A stretch of 64,000 bases of DNA, from positions 124,001-188,000 of the forward strand of contig WBMZ01003461.1 of assembly GCA_013400975.1 (NCBI GenBank). The letters are read 5' to 3'. The first letter of the stretch is position 1. The number at the start of each line of letters is the position of its first letter. Under the pieces are notes generated by a model, which was not told the DNA's origin, made no database searches, and saw only the letters and a program-made list of their open reading frames with translations. Source of the stretch: Atrichornis clamosus. Its lineage: Eukaryota; Chordata; Aves; Passeriformes; Menuridae. Positions 38,336 through 52,130 of the stretch are shown here, one piece after another. Made by a program: the position numbers and the translations under genes.

Positions 38336-41300
38336 CATGACTAGAAAAAATCACTGAAATAAATAGATTCCTAGCTTAAATTAGTTAGAAGAGCCCTCTC
38401 CTATATTTGAACATTAACCAGTTTTTAAATTAGTGTTCTGTTTTACCAAATTGAAGTTCCTTTAGAATAGGAAATATAATAAGGGTATTGAACCAGGGGA
38501 AATTGTGCAGCTCTTCATTTTGCAGATCTAGACATCTACCTGAAGGCTATTACTGTGAATTTGTTCAACTGGGACAGATGTCCCAAACAAATAAGGCATA
38601 AAATTAATGTTTGATACAGTCAAAGGAACACTAACAAACCAAAAGTATGAAACAGATGTAGGTTCTTTTCTAATGAATAGCTGCTAAAGAGCAGAAGTCC
38701 AAGGAAAGTCACACTAAAGAATTAACCCTTCAAGCATGTTGTTTTATACTCCCATTTCTTTTACTTTGCAAACATATTATTAACTATATGTTACCCCAAC
38801 CACATTTTAATTGGCTATATAACTGTTTGTATAACTTTTACATTAAGATCATTAAAGCAGATATGTTGGCACAGCCTAACTTTGCAGGCGGCTTATCAAA
38901 ATATGCCTCTGGCAAATTTGCCTTGAGATCTAGCCCATGAACAGTCCAGTCCAGTGAGCAATTGAATCTAATCACCACCCCTGTTCAAAAAAACCTGTAT
39001 TAGTCTGCCTTGGTCATCCTATGTGTACTGTGCATACCCAGTACACCCAAGTACCTAGACTTCACACCCTTAGCACAGCCAACCACATAACATTTCATCT
39101 TTGTTGATAACATTTGGTGTCACTTTTCAAAGGCTGAATTAAATTAGGTGTCTGTCAGACTTCCACAGACAATATACCTGAGCTATCTCCTACTTCTGAA
39201 GGACAAACAATAACTCTCCACTAATTGCTCTCTGTTCTAACACCTCTGACTCACAGATAATGGGAAATGAATTGATGGAAAAATACAGGATTTAAGGGAC
39301 GGACACAGCTTCCCAAGTAGGTATCCAATGCCACTTTAAATTCCTAGGGTGTCCTACCTGGTATGCAGCTGCCACTGCAGGAGGGCATAGGTCTCCCGTA
39401 TGTTCTGTGTCATACCTGCCAGCTCCTTGCAGATGTCTTAGGCACTCAAGAGAATCTAAAATATCACTGGGTACTTCAGCTTAGCCACTCACTGAACTTT
39501 GATACCAGAAAAATCACACAGAAGTGGACAAAATACCTTTCTAATTTAAAGTTTACAAGTATTACTGTTCTGGTCATCAACTAGCTCTTAATACCAAACT
39601 CTTCAAAATTTCTTACACATTTTCATAGCGTTGTATAAAGTGTTAGTTTTGAAATCTATCTGAATTAATGTTATTGTGTGTTTAATCCCACACACAGTGT
39701 TTTGAAACTATATGGATTGACATTTCACTGTACAATAACTCCAAACCCCTAACATGTTTTATGGTTTAGCTGCTGCTTTTCTGGCAGACCAAAGACTGGA
39801 AAATAAAAGGAAAATGGATTTCATATTTTAAGGATGCAAAGCTGTTTCTTAGGAAGATATATCAGAAATCCTTTCAAACCTTAAGGTATAATTGTAGGCT
39901 AAAATTAGGATGGGAATAATAAATTTATGTATAGATATATAGGATTTATTTGTCAATTTTCTGTTTTCTTCAGTGGGATTTATACTTGAATAAAGACTAA
40001 TTGTATACATACAATATTAATCTCACTGAAATCAATCTTCCTATATGCAAACAAACCCATAGCACGAGTGATCTGAGACATCAGGCGTAGCTCCTCAATA
40101 TGCTAGGTCTCATCCATGCAAGAGTGAAAGGTAAAAAAGGTACATGTGACATGAGGTTGTTCCAAAACCAAGGGAGATCCAATGGAATTTGCAAGAAACT
40201 TGATATGGCAGCAGCAAACGTAGTGGGGTCACAACACCATGTGCTACCAGCTGTAGTAAGCTTCCTTCCTCTCAGTCTCTCATCATCGCAATGATTTTAA
40301 CTTAAAACTATTAAGTCAGCAGATATACAAACAGCTCTTTCTGCTTTACCATTATCTATTAGAACTCCAAAACTATTTACAAAACAATTTTAGGAAAAGC
40401 TGGTTTATGCCCTAAGTTTTGCTCAGTAGCAAGGCTCTGTTCCCTGTGTGTTCTGGGTGCTACTGACTGCCCCCAGATCACCTGTGAGATAACACGTGGT
40501 CTGCCCTAAAAGATAGCTAACAAAATCGAGAACAGAAGATATAGCTTCTTCTGTACTCCTGGAATGGACTTCAGAGGGGAGAATGGGAGCTGAAAGCTCA
40601 TTTTTACTGGGGACAGAAGAGTCCTTGCTTTGACTTCAGTGTCAATCAAGAGAGAAGGGGCACTAATCAATTCTGATTAAGTCTCGAGTTCTTTACAGGC
40701 TCTGAATAAATCACAGGAAAAAGCATGATGCTGTAAGATTGCTGAGAGAGTTTAATCATGAGCTATTCACAGCAGATTCAGGAACACACCACTCCCAGAT
40801 ATCTGTATTTTATATACCTCCTACAAATAAAACTACATCCAGACTTACTGCATCTGTCTTCTCTTCCATCTGCATCCCAGCAGGCTCTGCCATACCCCCA
40901 CTTCCCCTGTGCCCCAGTCTGCTGGGGATTGTCTGCTGTGGGTGCCTAAGCAATCCAAGAGCACTTGTCACAGCATCCAGCTACTTGGGCCCTATAGTGT
41001 ACACCAAGGCAGCACATCTCCACCAGGTCATGAACCTCCAGAAGAGGCAGCCTGCAGGGGCTCCCCTCACAACATCAGAAAGCCAGCGTTAAACCAGCAT
41101 TGTTGCTTGCTCTGTCTTAGAGGTTTAAAAATAATTTCTTGATCAAAGACAGGATGAAGTAATGGGCCCAGCATCATAGAGGATCTGAAACTCATTGGGA
41201 ACAAGAGTTTTGGTTAGAGCAGGAGCACACCCTCCTGCCCACATGTACACATGCAGTGATGAACACAGCTGTCCTGCCCCCACATCAGTCCAACACAGCT

Positions 41301-42759
41301 GCTACACGTGCCTACTGCTTTCTGAAAGCTGCCCCAGTCAGGTCAGTGCCAGCCTCATCTCCCAGGTTTTTTACTTTTTAACAAGCAAGGGGTAGAAGAA
41401 TGCATGCCACGGCTTTCACCTGTGGAAAAAAAGCAAGGCAAAAGTTGACTGCAATTCCATTATCATCAGGGAAAAACTAATTAGGTTGCTGAAGAGATGC
41501 TTTCCAGGGCTGCTGCAACTGAGACTGCAATCCTGGAGATGCAGATAGCCTTGAGCGTCTTCTTCCACATGGACCTAAAATCTCTGACTATATTTGCATA
41601 TTTCTCCATATCATGTCAACATCTCCAGCTGACATCCTCTTCGTCTGGAATTGTCCAGAGGGATTGGCAATGTTCCCTGTGCCTTCAGCTACAGATACCC
41701 CCAGTTCAGTTGCTGTTTGCATGAAAGTAGATGTCTGGAACTGAATTTCTGGAGGTCTCAAGCTGTGAGTATGCTTGACTCATGTATCCCTAAAACCGGC
41801 TATCTGTAAACTAAACTTGAAACTCAGTTTGAGGGCAGAGGCAGTGGGGTTGCAGCTACAGGAATTTGGACCTAACATTAAACTGCTCCTGGACTTCAGC
41901 AGATAAATACAAGCACTGTAATGAATCATGCTGTCTTGAGGTTTGAGGTAACTCTGACTCAGATATTTCACTGAATCTCACTGCAAAGAAAGTTATGCTC
42001 TTTTACTCTGAGTTGTGTGTGATGGGAAGACCTGTGCTACAAAACCTATACCCAGTGGCCTTGTGAAAGCTGATAGAGCTAAAAGTTCATGGCTTTTGGT
42101 CTGGAAACCTCTGCAGGGTCAGCTATGAGAGGAACCACTCCACGCTTGTGGCAGACAACTGAGGATGTACTGCAACCAGAACCCAGGGCTACACAAGGTG
42201 GCTGAAGCAGTGGTTCTGGGCATCAGTTGGAGCAGGCTTGGGAAAACATCCCAAGCCCAGAGAAAGAATCACAGCAGTCGCTTTCTTTGTTTATAGGAGC
42301 CAGCAAAACAATAGAACTCCTCTTGCATTTAAATGCCCTGTAGTTTATCACAGACGTGCTGCTTTATAACAGGTAATAAAATACATACAGCAATATTTCA
42401 TTTGGGCTGCCAACTATTTTATTATTCACAAGACAGCTGAAAAAATCCAGACAGGGGAAGATAAGGCTACTCTGCCCGTGATCAGCTAGCAAATCAATGG
42501 CTATGACAGAGATAGTAACCGTGTGTGCTATTCACAAGCATTATTCTCTGTCAGAGGTCATGGTGCTTTTCAATCTAACTGGGGTTATTAATACCAGAGG
42601 TGTGTAACTGGAGCAAATGATAACTTATCTACATAATAGACCTGAAAAACAGTATGTTTCAAAGCCTTTATTCTTGGGCAAGAACAATTAGTGAAGTCCT
42701 ACTTACTGCAGGGAGACTCTATTGAAAAAAATCACCTGAGGGTCCAGTCCCCACTCATT
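38336..42759. other. Single-copy noncoding DNA
   Basis: No gene recognised. The interval 40,740-41,380 is richer in G and C and holds overlapping open frames up to 117 codons (plus, 40,739-41,092), Ser/Pro/Thr/Leu-rich and without a domain. The interval 42,000-42,290 is similar in composition. Neither shows a CpG-island character or a recognisable repeat. Confidence 0.5.
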
Positions 42760-42970
42760 AATTTTACCTTTTAATTTTATCTGTAGGCAGCTTTCATTTT
42801 TAATTGCTAGCATAATTTCCTTGATTGTTTTTGAGGTGATGAATTAGATGTGACCAATCCTTAGTTGTTGCAAGGGCTAATGTTCCTGGCCCTTAATAAA
42901 ATTATTCAATAATAATGCAACTGCTCATGGAGCCACCATCTATTAAGTATTTCCTGTTTTTAAAAAGATC
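42760..42970. promoter_or_regulatory. Candidate conserved noncoding element
   Basis: A compact block with many homeodomain-type words (TTAATTG, AATTAG, TTAATAAAATTATT) and a CCAAT-like word at about 42,853, with no low-complexity tracts, in a gene-poor setting. The call is based on word composition only and is an inference. Neutral AT-rich DNA is the main alternative. Confidence 0.2.
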
Positions 42971-45900
42971 TTCTTTGACTTAGTATACAGGAAAAAGCCA
43001 AGATACAAGTTATGTGAGGCATCTTTCAAATTAAAATTGCATTTACCTCTTAAAGCTAACACAGTCTGAATTCTGAGGTAAATCAGAACCATTTAAATAT
43101 AGGCCATGTATTGAGCCAAGTCCTGCCCCTCACCACCAGTGGCCTGTGAATGCATGAACAAGATTCTTGTACCTCTTTCAGTCAGCATGCACTCTGGAAC
43201 TCTGGCATTAGGGCTAGAGTTTGGTGTCTTTCCTGCAGCACATTATCATGGTTACCTTCACACAATATTACCATATACACCTGTATTCCTTCTTCTGTGA
43301 TGTAAATCCCAGACTTGCAAAAACATTTTTAAACTATTGAGAGGTTCAGGATATTGATCTTTTATGTCATCTTACTTCATACACTCTGAGGGAAGGAAAA
43401 GTTTAAACAGATGTATTTCAGTTGTGGAGTAAGAGGGAGAATGGACTGATTCATGCCAATTTGCATGATTTTTTTTTGCATAGCCTTCCCTTGATCACTT
43501 CTCTCATGAATTTCAGTGTTTTGAATGCTTTTCATCCATGACTGTAAATTGTTTTTAAAATATCTTAATTTCACTGACTTATTTTAATAGAATTTTATAT
43601 CTCCTACTACTTATGTATTCCAAAGAACCTAAGAGATGTTTCTGATTGAAAGAAAAACATTGCACCTTGCAGGTAAGACTGCAGTTCCCTCTGTCTAATT
43701 TAAGTGTGAAATAAATGTCCTTAAGAGTCACTCTAGTTCCTACTTGATATTTGAACCAGTTGCAGATTGATAAAAATCATAGAAATTTGCACAATATTAA
43801 GGAGACAGGCAGATTTTATGCAAACCCTGTAAACACGAGCCTCTCCACTACAGAGGACCAGCAATTCTTTCGGAAAATGAGTATTTTCTTGCAGAAGTGT
43901 TTTATGCCATCAGATATTGTTTCCTTGAATATTTTCAATTAATATCCTGGAAGGTAGTGTTGCAGGAATTGTGGTTGTAATGCCTTACCAAGGAAGAAGA
44001 AGGTTAGAAAGAAAGTAGGTAATTGTTCTTGGTCATTTTCCTGCTTTAGGCTACTAATTTTTGCTACATACACTATTTATTACTCATTTACAAACAGCAG
44101 AATGAGAAAAAACCACTTGTATTTTGTGTTCCTTTCAATCACATTCCTGTTCAGACTCCATTTTCCTGACCAGCCATCCCACTTTATGCCTGGAAAGGTG
44201 TTCAGCTGCTGACAGGAATCAGCTATGTGCTGTGTTGCCAGGGCAGCTCTGTGCAGCACTGTCCTGCTCTCTATTTCTAAAGATAGCCCTGTGATGATAT
44301 CAAAATCCATTGCTTGTTATTTTAAAATGTCATACACAATATCTATGTTCTGAATATTTATATTCTGAATATCTTCTCCTGTTGATTTAATTGCTTAGAA
44401 ATGACCATTTGCCCTTTGCTTCTGTCATGCTGATTTAATTAAATTCTGTTAAACTATGCATCTGGATTTGTGCAGTAAAGCAGCCCATAAACTGCAACAA
44501 GCAGCTCTGCTGAGTTACACTTTCTGATAACAAACCCTGGACCTTACCAAAAGAAAAAGTTTATGTACGTTTAATCACTAACTTGACATATACTGAAATG
44601 CCAATCAAGAACTGTCTTTTTATGTTCTGTAAAAACTGCACTATATTTCTGCGTATAATTGGATTCATCCTGCTGAGCTGTTACTGTTGGAGGCTCTTGT
44701 GAAAGATAAAGCTTATCCACTGCTGATCTGTAGCACCAAAGCAGTCACAGTGTTGACAGAGGAAATTATATTTCACAAAGGCAAAGGTGAAGTGAGTTCC
44801 TTCAATCTAAATAAATTCATGTGATGCTGTGAAGGCCCCCTCCCTATCCTGCTGCTAAACATGAATAAATATTCCCTTCTGGGATGACTTTATCACAAGA
44901 TAGTACTTCCAAATGAATCACTTTTGTACCCCAAGTCACTCAGTATATAAGCCTAGAGGGGCAAATTTTACAGAAGACATGGATTTAATTTGTTGGAAAG
45001 ATAAATAATTGTAATAATAAATTGCACTGACCTTTCAATTAAAGAGAGAACAAAAACATCCACAGCTAAGTAAAATAAGCACAGTAGAAAGTAAACATTG
45101 AAAATGCCTGAGAATGTTGAAAAACAATAACCCAATACTGAATGATACTAAAATAATTCAAACTGGGGCTTTTTTCTTTACCCAGGCCTAAAAGATTAGT
45201 TTTCATTTAATAACAAACATGAGATGTAAAAAATTCATGTCCTGTATTTATGATGGTTCACGTCTGTTTTTGCTGTATTAATGAGTACCACATTCCTTTC
45301 CCGTAGATGTTGAACAAACATTTTCATCATTATCATCTATTCCAGCCTGTCTCCTGATGAAGATGTTTCTTGAGCAACAAGGGCTAGGGATATGATTCTG
45401 TACCAAATGTCTTCAATAACTGACAGTTTCCCTTCAGTAGCAGTTACTGGGTTTATATTCTGAAAACCAGACAGATCAAACCTGCATATTTGAGTTACGT
45501 AGTCCAAGTAGCTTACATCTATCTCACTTCTCGTGGTCAGGTTAGCCAGATGTTCTCAGACTACACTAAGATTCACAAAAAAGGCATCAGGGGCAAGGCC
45601 TTCTTCATGCAGGTACTGTGTTTTTGCTAAGACTCAGCGGTTACAGGACTCAGGAGGTGAAAAATCTTTGTTTACAGCTTCACTTTGTCTTATATAAAAT
45701 AAGGAGTTGGATGCAGTTTTCTTGGAAATGAGCAAAATTCTGCAATCACCAGGAACTGTTGTGCTAAGAGGAGGCAATCACAATCTTTTCTGCTGGAGAT
45801 GGTTAACCTTCTACTAGTGATTGAATATGCATTGAGTCAGATTTTTAAAAAGTCTGCAAGGAAGAGGTTGGGTCTGTAGACTCTGACTAAATGAATGTCC

Positions 45901-45989
45901 TATTATTTGCACAAAGTAAACAACTTCAACAAAAACAATTGAGAGAACATTTACTCTAACTGCCCCAAAAGAAAGGTGTAAAGATGTTC
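42971..45989. other. Single-copy noncoding DNA
   Basis: No gene or repeat family recognised. An octamer-type ATTTGCAT sequence lies at 43,459-43,466. Open frames reach 76 codons up to 45,800 (minus, 44,080-44,310). The interval 45,814-46,098 is open for 94 codons on the minus strand without a known domain. Confidence 0.5.
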
Positions 45990-46228
45990 TCCTGGCACGT
46001 GGGGAGCCAGTGGCTAGTCCTGAGATGAACTTAAGCAAATTGAGGATAGAAAGAAGGCCTTCCATTTCTGAAAAGAGCGCATTAATCAGTGTCTCCAATT
46101 TCCTTAATCATGTTCTTTCATGCTTCAAGGACAAGATGGTCAAGAATCCTCACCAGATGCTTATCTCTCCTTATGTTGCCAAGGTCCACCTGAACTTCCA
46201 TGGCTGCCATGTCTTCAGGTCTAATTAG
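45990..46228 (+). other. Unassigned open frame with coding-like composition
   Basis: A plus-strand frame stays open to a stop at 46,226-46,228. Its translation includes LSKLRIERRPSISEKSALIS and HVLSCFKDKMVKNPHQMLIS, a mix of charged and hydrophobic residues that looks more protein-like than most frames here. There is no ATG at the left edge of the frame, no domain I recognise and no clear splice-site pair. It may be a decayed coding fragment or chance. A 94-codon frame overlaps it on the other strand, which argues for chance. Confidence 0.15.
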
Positions 46229-49200
46229 CCCAAAGAATTCAAATTATAAACTTTCTGCTCTTATTCTACTCTTTTCTTTCTCTTCCTTTCTTGTCCTTAT
46301 GTATTTTCTGAAGTGTTATTTTTATGCTTTTATACTGCTGTATTACTACAGATAACAATAACCAAAACAGCTACACACCTGCTTTCCATTGCAAGTGAAT
46401 TGTTCTAAAATAAATCCATATATATACACACACACACACACATATATATTTATAAACACCGACCGTTCAGTGTCATTTCACTCTAATCCACCCCAAGGGA
46501 TCTATTAACAAGAACCTGAGTTCCCCTCGCCTTCTGGGGTGAGTTGTAACACCAACACTTGCTGTTATCTTCAACCTAGAACTGGAAGTTAAGAAGTCAT
46601 TTTTACAGAGGAGAAGTTTTAGAATTGCATGTGTGAGAAATTGCCAGGTTTTTTAAGAACAATCCTTAGCTAGCCTTTGCTTTCCTTATGAAGCTTATCT
46701 TTTAATGCAGTTGAAACACTAATGCTGCCTGAAAGGCTGCAGTTATGGGCATATGTTTGAAGAAAGATGACTTTCTAAAAAGTTATTGTAAGAAGAAATT
46801 CTCAGTTGTTACCATAATAGAAATGCCTTGATTTACACTGAAGCGGCTGGCAAAAAATCTTTAACTTTTCTTTGCGCTACATTTATAGTTCTGTATTTGA
46901 CAGATAAATGTAAAAAAATATATGTTTTATACATTAAGTAATCCCAAGCATGGTCTAACTTTATTCTGTAAATAATTTGGATGGGAATTTGGAAGCAGGA
47001 TGGAAGCTTGAAGAATATCTTTCCCATAAAAACATCACAGTTACAGTCTGACTCTGAAGAAAGAAACAGATCCTTAGAGCAAAACCATGGTTAATATATC
47101 TCCAGGAGCACACAGTAGCAAAACGTAAACCTTGGGATAAGTATTTTGCTATTGCTCATTATCTGACTCACCTAGAAATAGTTTGGTACAAAAGCAATTC
47201 TAATGTAAAACATGTGTTTATATGCAGCTTTGTGTCTAAGTTATTAGGCACCACTAGTAGTGATTCAGAAGAAAGTTCCTTTGGTGTGTGTTATTTGTGG
47301 TCTCATTTGCAAACAGCATGACTCATGAATAAGTCATGAAGCTGTATTGCAAAGCTGCTCTGAGCATTTATTTGGTGAGATTACTTCAACTTTATGCACA
47401 TGTTTATGCCATTGCAGGAACGTTAGTACAACATTCTGCTTCTCAAAGACAAGAGGAAAAAGAACATGCTAAACAAATATAAAAACTCAAGACCGACTGA
47501 TGGAATGTTTGTATTCGAATAAAGATTTTTGACCTTTTATTTTTCTGAGCCTGGATTTCCTGAGTGTTCTCTCTCTCTTCCTCATGTGATATCATAATTT
47601 ACTGCTAGATTGTCTTTTGTATTGTAGGAGAAATCCATGGAATTGTAGGTGAAATCTTGTGACTTCCTAATATATAGGAGGTAAAAACCTGAGTCTCATG
47701 AAGTCAAAGGAGGAAGGTTGACTTGAGAGGGATCCAAACATGAAATTACTTCAGTGTTTGCTCTAGAAAAGTGTGCACTGGCAGTACAGTGATGGTGATG
47801 GTTGGGATATGCTGAGTTCTGCTTATAGTTAAGCACCTGTTCTGTCTTCACATTTATTTCAGTGCCTCTTCTGAATCCGTGGTTTGAACTGCACACTGCC
47901 CACTTTGAGGATGCATCTGCAAACATTTTTCTAGTTTCTCATGTGATAAGGGGCTGAAACATGACAGCAAAGGAATTGCTGTGATATCTTATGCATTATA
48001 AAGGATATTTACCAAATTGTTTTACTTGTTAGGGTGCAATTCTAACTAAAAAATAAGTCCACTAAAATTAAAAGTATGTAAGATCTGCACAATACTTTTC
48101 ACTGATTATGAAATTTAGAAGAAATATCATTTTAGCTGACCAAAATTTTGAGAATGTAGAGCAAATTTAACAGTTCTGGCCACAGAAAACAATTAAAAAA
48201 AAAAAGTCTTGGGACTTTCTATTTCAAATGTATTGAAACTAATTTTTCCACTTTGGATATGTTGTGCTATTTAAAAATTAATTTATATTGAAGACAAAAT
48301 AAGAAATGATGCAACTAACAGTAAAACAATTTGTTCAGAATTAAATCAATTGTTCATTTGAAGTTAAACAATGTATTTTGGGTCAACATGAAACACTTTT
48401 TTTCCTTGATATTTTTTCATATTTCCAAGAGAAAAATTCCACACAATTTGTTTTGTCTTGTTTTGTTGGAACACATGATCATATCTTATACCTTCTCATG
48501 GGTTTCAATTGTCCATCTCTATGTTTTTTTAAAGAAAAAATCTCCCTTGCCTTTATGATTCAGCAACTGAATTGGGATTTGATTATTTCTTTATTTCTAG
48601 TTGTGATGCAGCACCTCCGAACTTTTCAAAAGCAATCATCAAACCAGGCCTTGGAAATGCCACTTTTTTGAACCATGAAAAAATACAGAATTCTTCACAA
48701 GTCTTGCAATTCTTCACAAGATCTTCATAAGTCTTTAATACTACATTTCACATTTGAAAGGTTACTGCGTATTTGTCATAGGCTACATATAAGACGTGTT
48801 ACAGCATTGTAAAGTAGTTGCTCTGGGGCAGTTATGGGCAGAATTATTGCAGCCTATGCAGCCAGAGACATGAAGAGCTCAAATCCTGAAAAACAGGACT
48901 TACAGAGAAAAGTCTTCCCTAGGGTTCTAGACAAATGTTCCTGTTATTGTAAAAACTATCTTTTTATCTCAGAGGTAATTCTATTCCTGCAACACAGGAG
49001 CTGGAGCAGAATTTTTATTGTATTTCGTCATGTTGTAGATAGTGGTTTAAGCACTAATTGCTTGCTTTCTACTTCCCCTTAAAAAGATGTGACTTGGTTA
49101 TTGAGTTGGTTTGACTACATTGACAGATGATGAGGAATAGACACAGACAAGGCTCAGCAGACAATTTCATGCCATCTTGAAAACGCAAAAAATAACGCTT

Positions 49201-49639
49201 GTGTGCATTGGCACAGGCAGGCAGCTGGGACAACCACAAATTCACAGATAAAACACAAAGAGTAAATTTATTTCCTTTACCTCTCCAACCAGGGCATCCC
49301 TGGAGCCACATCCAGGCAGAAGTGCACCAGCAGAGGCACAGGCACTGTTAATCTCAGTCCAGGCTGGAGGATCACTTGCCTGCTGTCCACACAGGCTTCT
49401 GCTTATCAAGAGTTACTCCCAGCTGCAAGGTCACTGGAGTGATTTACAGTCCTCCTTGCCAGTCTTCGGCTTTTCAACCCATTCCTCTCAACATTCCTAC
49501 CCCCTCGCTCAAGAGACCACTTAATAAAGAATATAGAAAAAAGAATAAACATCCAAACAAGGGCCTGAGTTAAGCCATTCAATTAGTGGGCACTACTGAT
49601 ACATTGTGTTATTCCATGTGTTAAGTCCTGTGGGTGTTG
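46229..49639. other. Single-copy noncoding DNA
   Basis: No gene recognised. A mixed (TA)/(CA) microsatellite lies at 46,418-46,452. Two AP-1-like halves form a small palindrome near 47,318-47,338. A direct repeat aattcttcacaag occurs near 48,689 and 48,709. The interval 49,280-49,520 is GC-richer with no classifiable element; it could in principle include retroviral flank, but no LTR pair was found. Confidence 0.5.
46418..46452. repeat. Compound (TA)n(CA)n(TA)n microsatellite
   Basis: A TA run is followed by about eight CA units and then a further TA run. This is a typical dinucleotide microsatellite, likely polymorphic between individuals. Confidence 0.93.
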
Positions 49640-49984
49640 ATTACCACCCTCCATGCCAGCTGATTCAGCAGCCAGGTCAAAGCCGTCCCTGCCTTCAGAC
49701 TTGGGAAAGGGTTTATGATGTTGAAGATGGAGGTATTTATTCACTAATTGATGCTGTAAGTTTCATTGGCACACAGCAGTTGCACTCCTAGCACAGCATG
49801 CATTGGTGTACACAATTCCGTTTTCCCTGTGGCTAACGTTTTGGGAGAAACACCATATGGAAGAATTTCAGTCCTCATGACATTTTGTACTGGAGATGTA
49901 CAGTTCACAGTGTTTTGGCCTCTGATTCTTTCACTTGCAATGCCCAAACTGCAGTTTGAATTTGTTTATCCATTGAGTATGGTG

Positions 49985-50225
49985 TATAATGGAGCCTTGT
50001 AATGCCTTGGAGTAAAATCCTACATATTTTTAAAAACTTTTTGACTCAGTTTTCTGCCACAATCCCCACAAAACTATATCATCTAGAATTGTTACTTCTA
50101 ATTCAAAAGGATTTCCCTGTCTAGGAGTGTAGAACTGGACATGCTCAAAGCATTTTTGCAGGCACCAGAGGCTTCTTTTTGTTGCTTGATCCATTGCCAA
50201 ACAACATTCTTCCTAGTCCATTTCT
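49985..50225 (-). pseudogene. Retroviral pol fragment: RT thumb/connection and start of RNase H
   Basis: This is the best-supported part of the retroviral remnant. The motifs NPFELEVT, LWGLWQ and GFYSKALQ sit in one frame at spacings expected of the reverse-transcriptase to RNase H junction of retroviral Pol. The thumb-like segment upstream (50,150-50,220) is displaced by a frameshift. At least one in-frame stop is present between LWGLWQ and GFYSKALQ. The palm catalytic motif was not found, so polymerase function is absent. The retroviral class cannot be decided from this fragment. Confidence 0.7.
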
Positions 50226-50879
50226 CCTGTTTTGACATTTCCCAGGTGGTACTTCACTGTGGCATGGCACGTGGGGTAGAGAGGGAAGAACATTTTTGTG
50301 TAGGCACTAGCTTTTGCCAATGACATAACATTTCTGATGTTGCGATCCCATTTATTTCTGGTCATGGGACATCATCTTGCACAATGTCATTACACATATG
50401 TTTGTTTGTCACCTGTGAGGTGACTTTTTATGGTTTTGCTGGCTTATTTTCTTCCACCACCTGCACATCCGCTTCTGAAATTACACCCCAATTTCCTTCA
50501 AGGTATTTGCTAGGGCATCTACCAGTAGCACTTGTGACTGCAGGTGTAATCGAGGGTTTCAGTGAATTAGATACCCCTCTCAAAATCTGCATTTTGATAC
50601 TGTGTTTTGCTGCTGTCCTGTCCAGACTAGATACAGTAATTAGCACATAAAACATCCCCCTCCCACACTGTAAACTAATACCTTTTTCTACCGTACACTG
50701 CTTTCTGAGGGATGATACTAATTCAGCAATTATCAGTAAATGCTTTTAAAACACAGCCATTGATACATCATAGGTGCACCTACATCCTGCCCATCAGGAC
50801 CCCTGATATTTAGTAACCGAGCATATCCCTGGCACTAGGGCTTAATAGATTTCTTTTTTCAACTATTAATAAGTGCATA

Positions 50880-51612
50880 TATGCAGCACCACTATCCTAA
50901 GCTCGCAAAATCCATGCCAGGATGGATCTACTTCTGCTCGTCTAGTGAGAGATATCTAAAAGCTTCCTTAGCTTTTTCAGAGTGTGAGTGTGTGATCTAT
51001 AGCCCTTCATCCAGCAGAACCCTCTGCCCCTCCATTTGTATGAGGGGTTGTGCCACTATCACCTCCCTACCTGCTAAATCTGAGTCGGAGAACAAACATC
51101 AGATATTTTCATCCCATTCCTTGTGATCCTGCAAATGTTTCATAGTGAAAGCATGAACTTGGGAAATTGAAACCTTACTTTTCCCATCTCTGTGCCTTTG
51201 TTTGTGAGCAACACATGCCACCAGCTGTTCTACAGTGCATTGTTGCTTATAGTAATGTTCTGCTTGAGTGGTGATTACTTCTTATGCGATTGCCTGTGCA
51301 TCTTGTAAAGTCCCAGCTTCCTTTGCCAACTCTCACACTTTGCTCTGGGATGCTATAATTTTATGGTTGAGAGCTCTAAGACCAGTAGCTAATAGCTATC
51401 CCAATCTCCTGCTAACTTGCAAGAAGATTTTGATGCCACTTTCCATGGCACACAGCCACCTGAATGATCTGAGGGATAACCACCATTCCATCATCTATAT
51501 CAGGCTGTGCTTTCAGCAGAGCCATTGTAGCTAGAAGGGCAGCCAGGGGGGCCCAGTGCTCGGTACATCCTGGAATGCAGGGCCTCACCATCACAGCCTC
51601 ACCAGCCCCCAA
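50880..51612 (-). pseudogene. Probable retroviral gag-like remnant
   Basis: This lies upstream of the pol fragment on the same strand. A 66-codon open piece (51,412-51,612) includes HWAPLAALLATMALLKAQPD. A shifted frame then continues with recognisably protein-like sequence to about 50,893 despite several stops. Glutamine- and lysine-rich helical character and position before pol fit gag, but no zinc knuckle or major homology region was identified. It could instead be the amino-terminal part of a different ORF of the element. Confidence 0.45.
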
Positions 51613-52130
51613 CTATTTTGTTAGCTGTAGGAAGGCAGTACTGTTATGAAATCTCAGAATGAACACCAGGAAATAAGAAACAAGCCTTGATACTCTCCAT
51701 AAACATGAATTCCTGCAGCTCAGTGCATTGGTCTGTGACAGGACTCATTTAGGTTTCTCTCGTTGTCATCATGAGTTATATATTTTTAAAGATATTGGAG
51801 TTGTGCTGATCTCCCTTAAGTCAGTATTAAATTGCTATCATTTTTTCCCCGTATATTTTGAGCTAAGATACTTCTCATTACAGTAATTATGATATTTACT
51901 TCTATTGCTAGCATTTTTTGGGTTTGGCCTGTAAGGCAGATACCAAAACAGGATAGGTACACCTATCCGTATGTTACTTTCCTGCTTAATTATATTTAAT
52001 AGTGTTTCACTTTCTTGACTTTCCCTCACTCCTAAGCTTCTACAGGTCAGAGGTACATTTAATTTAACAGCTTTCATTCCCTGAATTTCTCTAGTAGTTA
52101 CCCTCTCCAATAAGGCTGTGCTCTCCTTGC

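Larger units (their letters stand above)
49640..52130 (-). mobile_element. Endogenous retrovirus remnant, minus strand, heavily mutated
   Basis: Minus-strand translation shows retroviral pol pieces. One frame has NPFELEVT (50,090-50,113), LWGLWQ (50,054-50,071) and GFYSKALQ (49,997-50,020), the conserved order at the reverse-transcriptase connection/RNase H junction. A TAA stop lies between the second and third. Just upstream, in another frame, 50,150-50,220 reads like the thumb region. Further upstream a single frame spans about 51,385 to 50,893 with several stops but clear protein texture (for example EVITTQAEHYYKQQCTVEQL at 51,222-51,281 and SEKAKEAFRYLSLDEQK at 50,931-50,981, in phase). 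By position this is probably gag, which I infer and do not recognise. No env or integrase was identified. Stops and frameshifts throughout mean no functional product. Confidence 0.7.

Noticed and set aside
49261..49540. GC-richer stretch with AATAAA considered as a downstream LTR of the retroviral remnant
   Set aside because: No sequence shared with the 52.5 kb region was seen, and orientation and boundaries do not fit.
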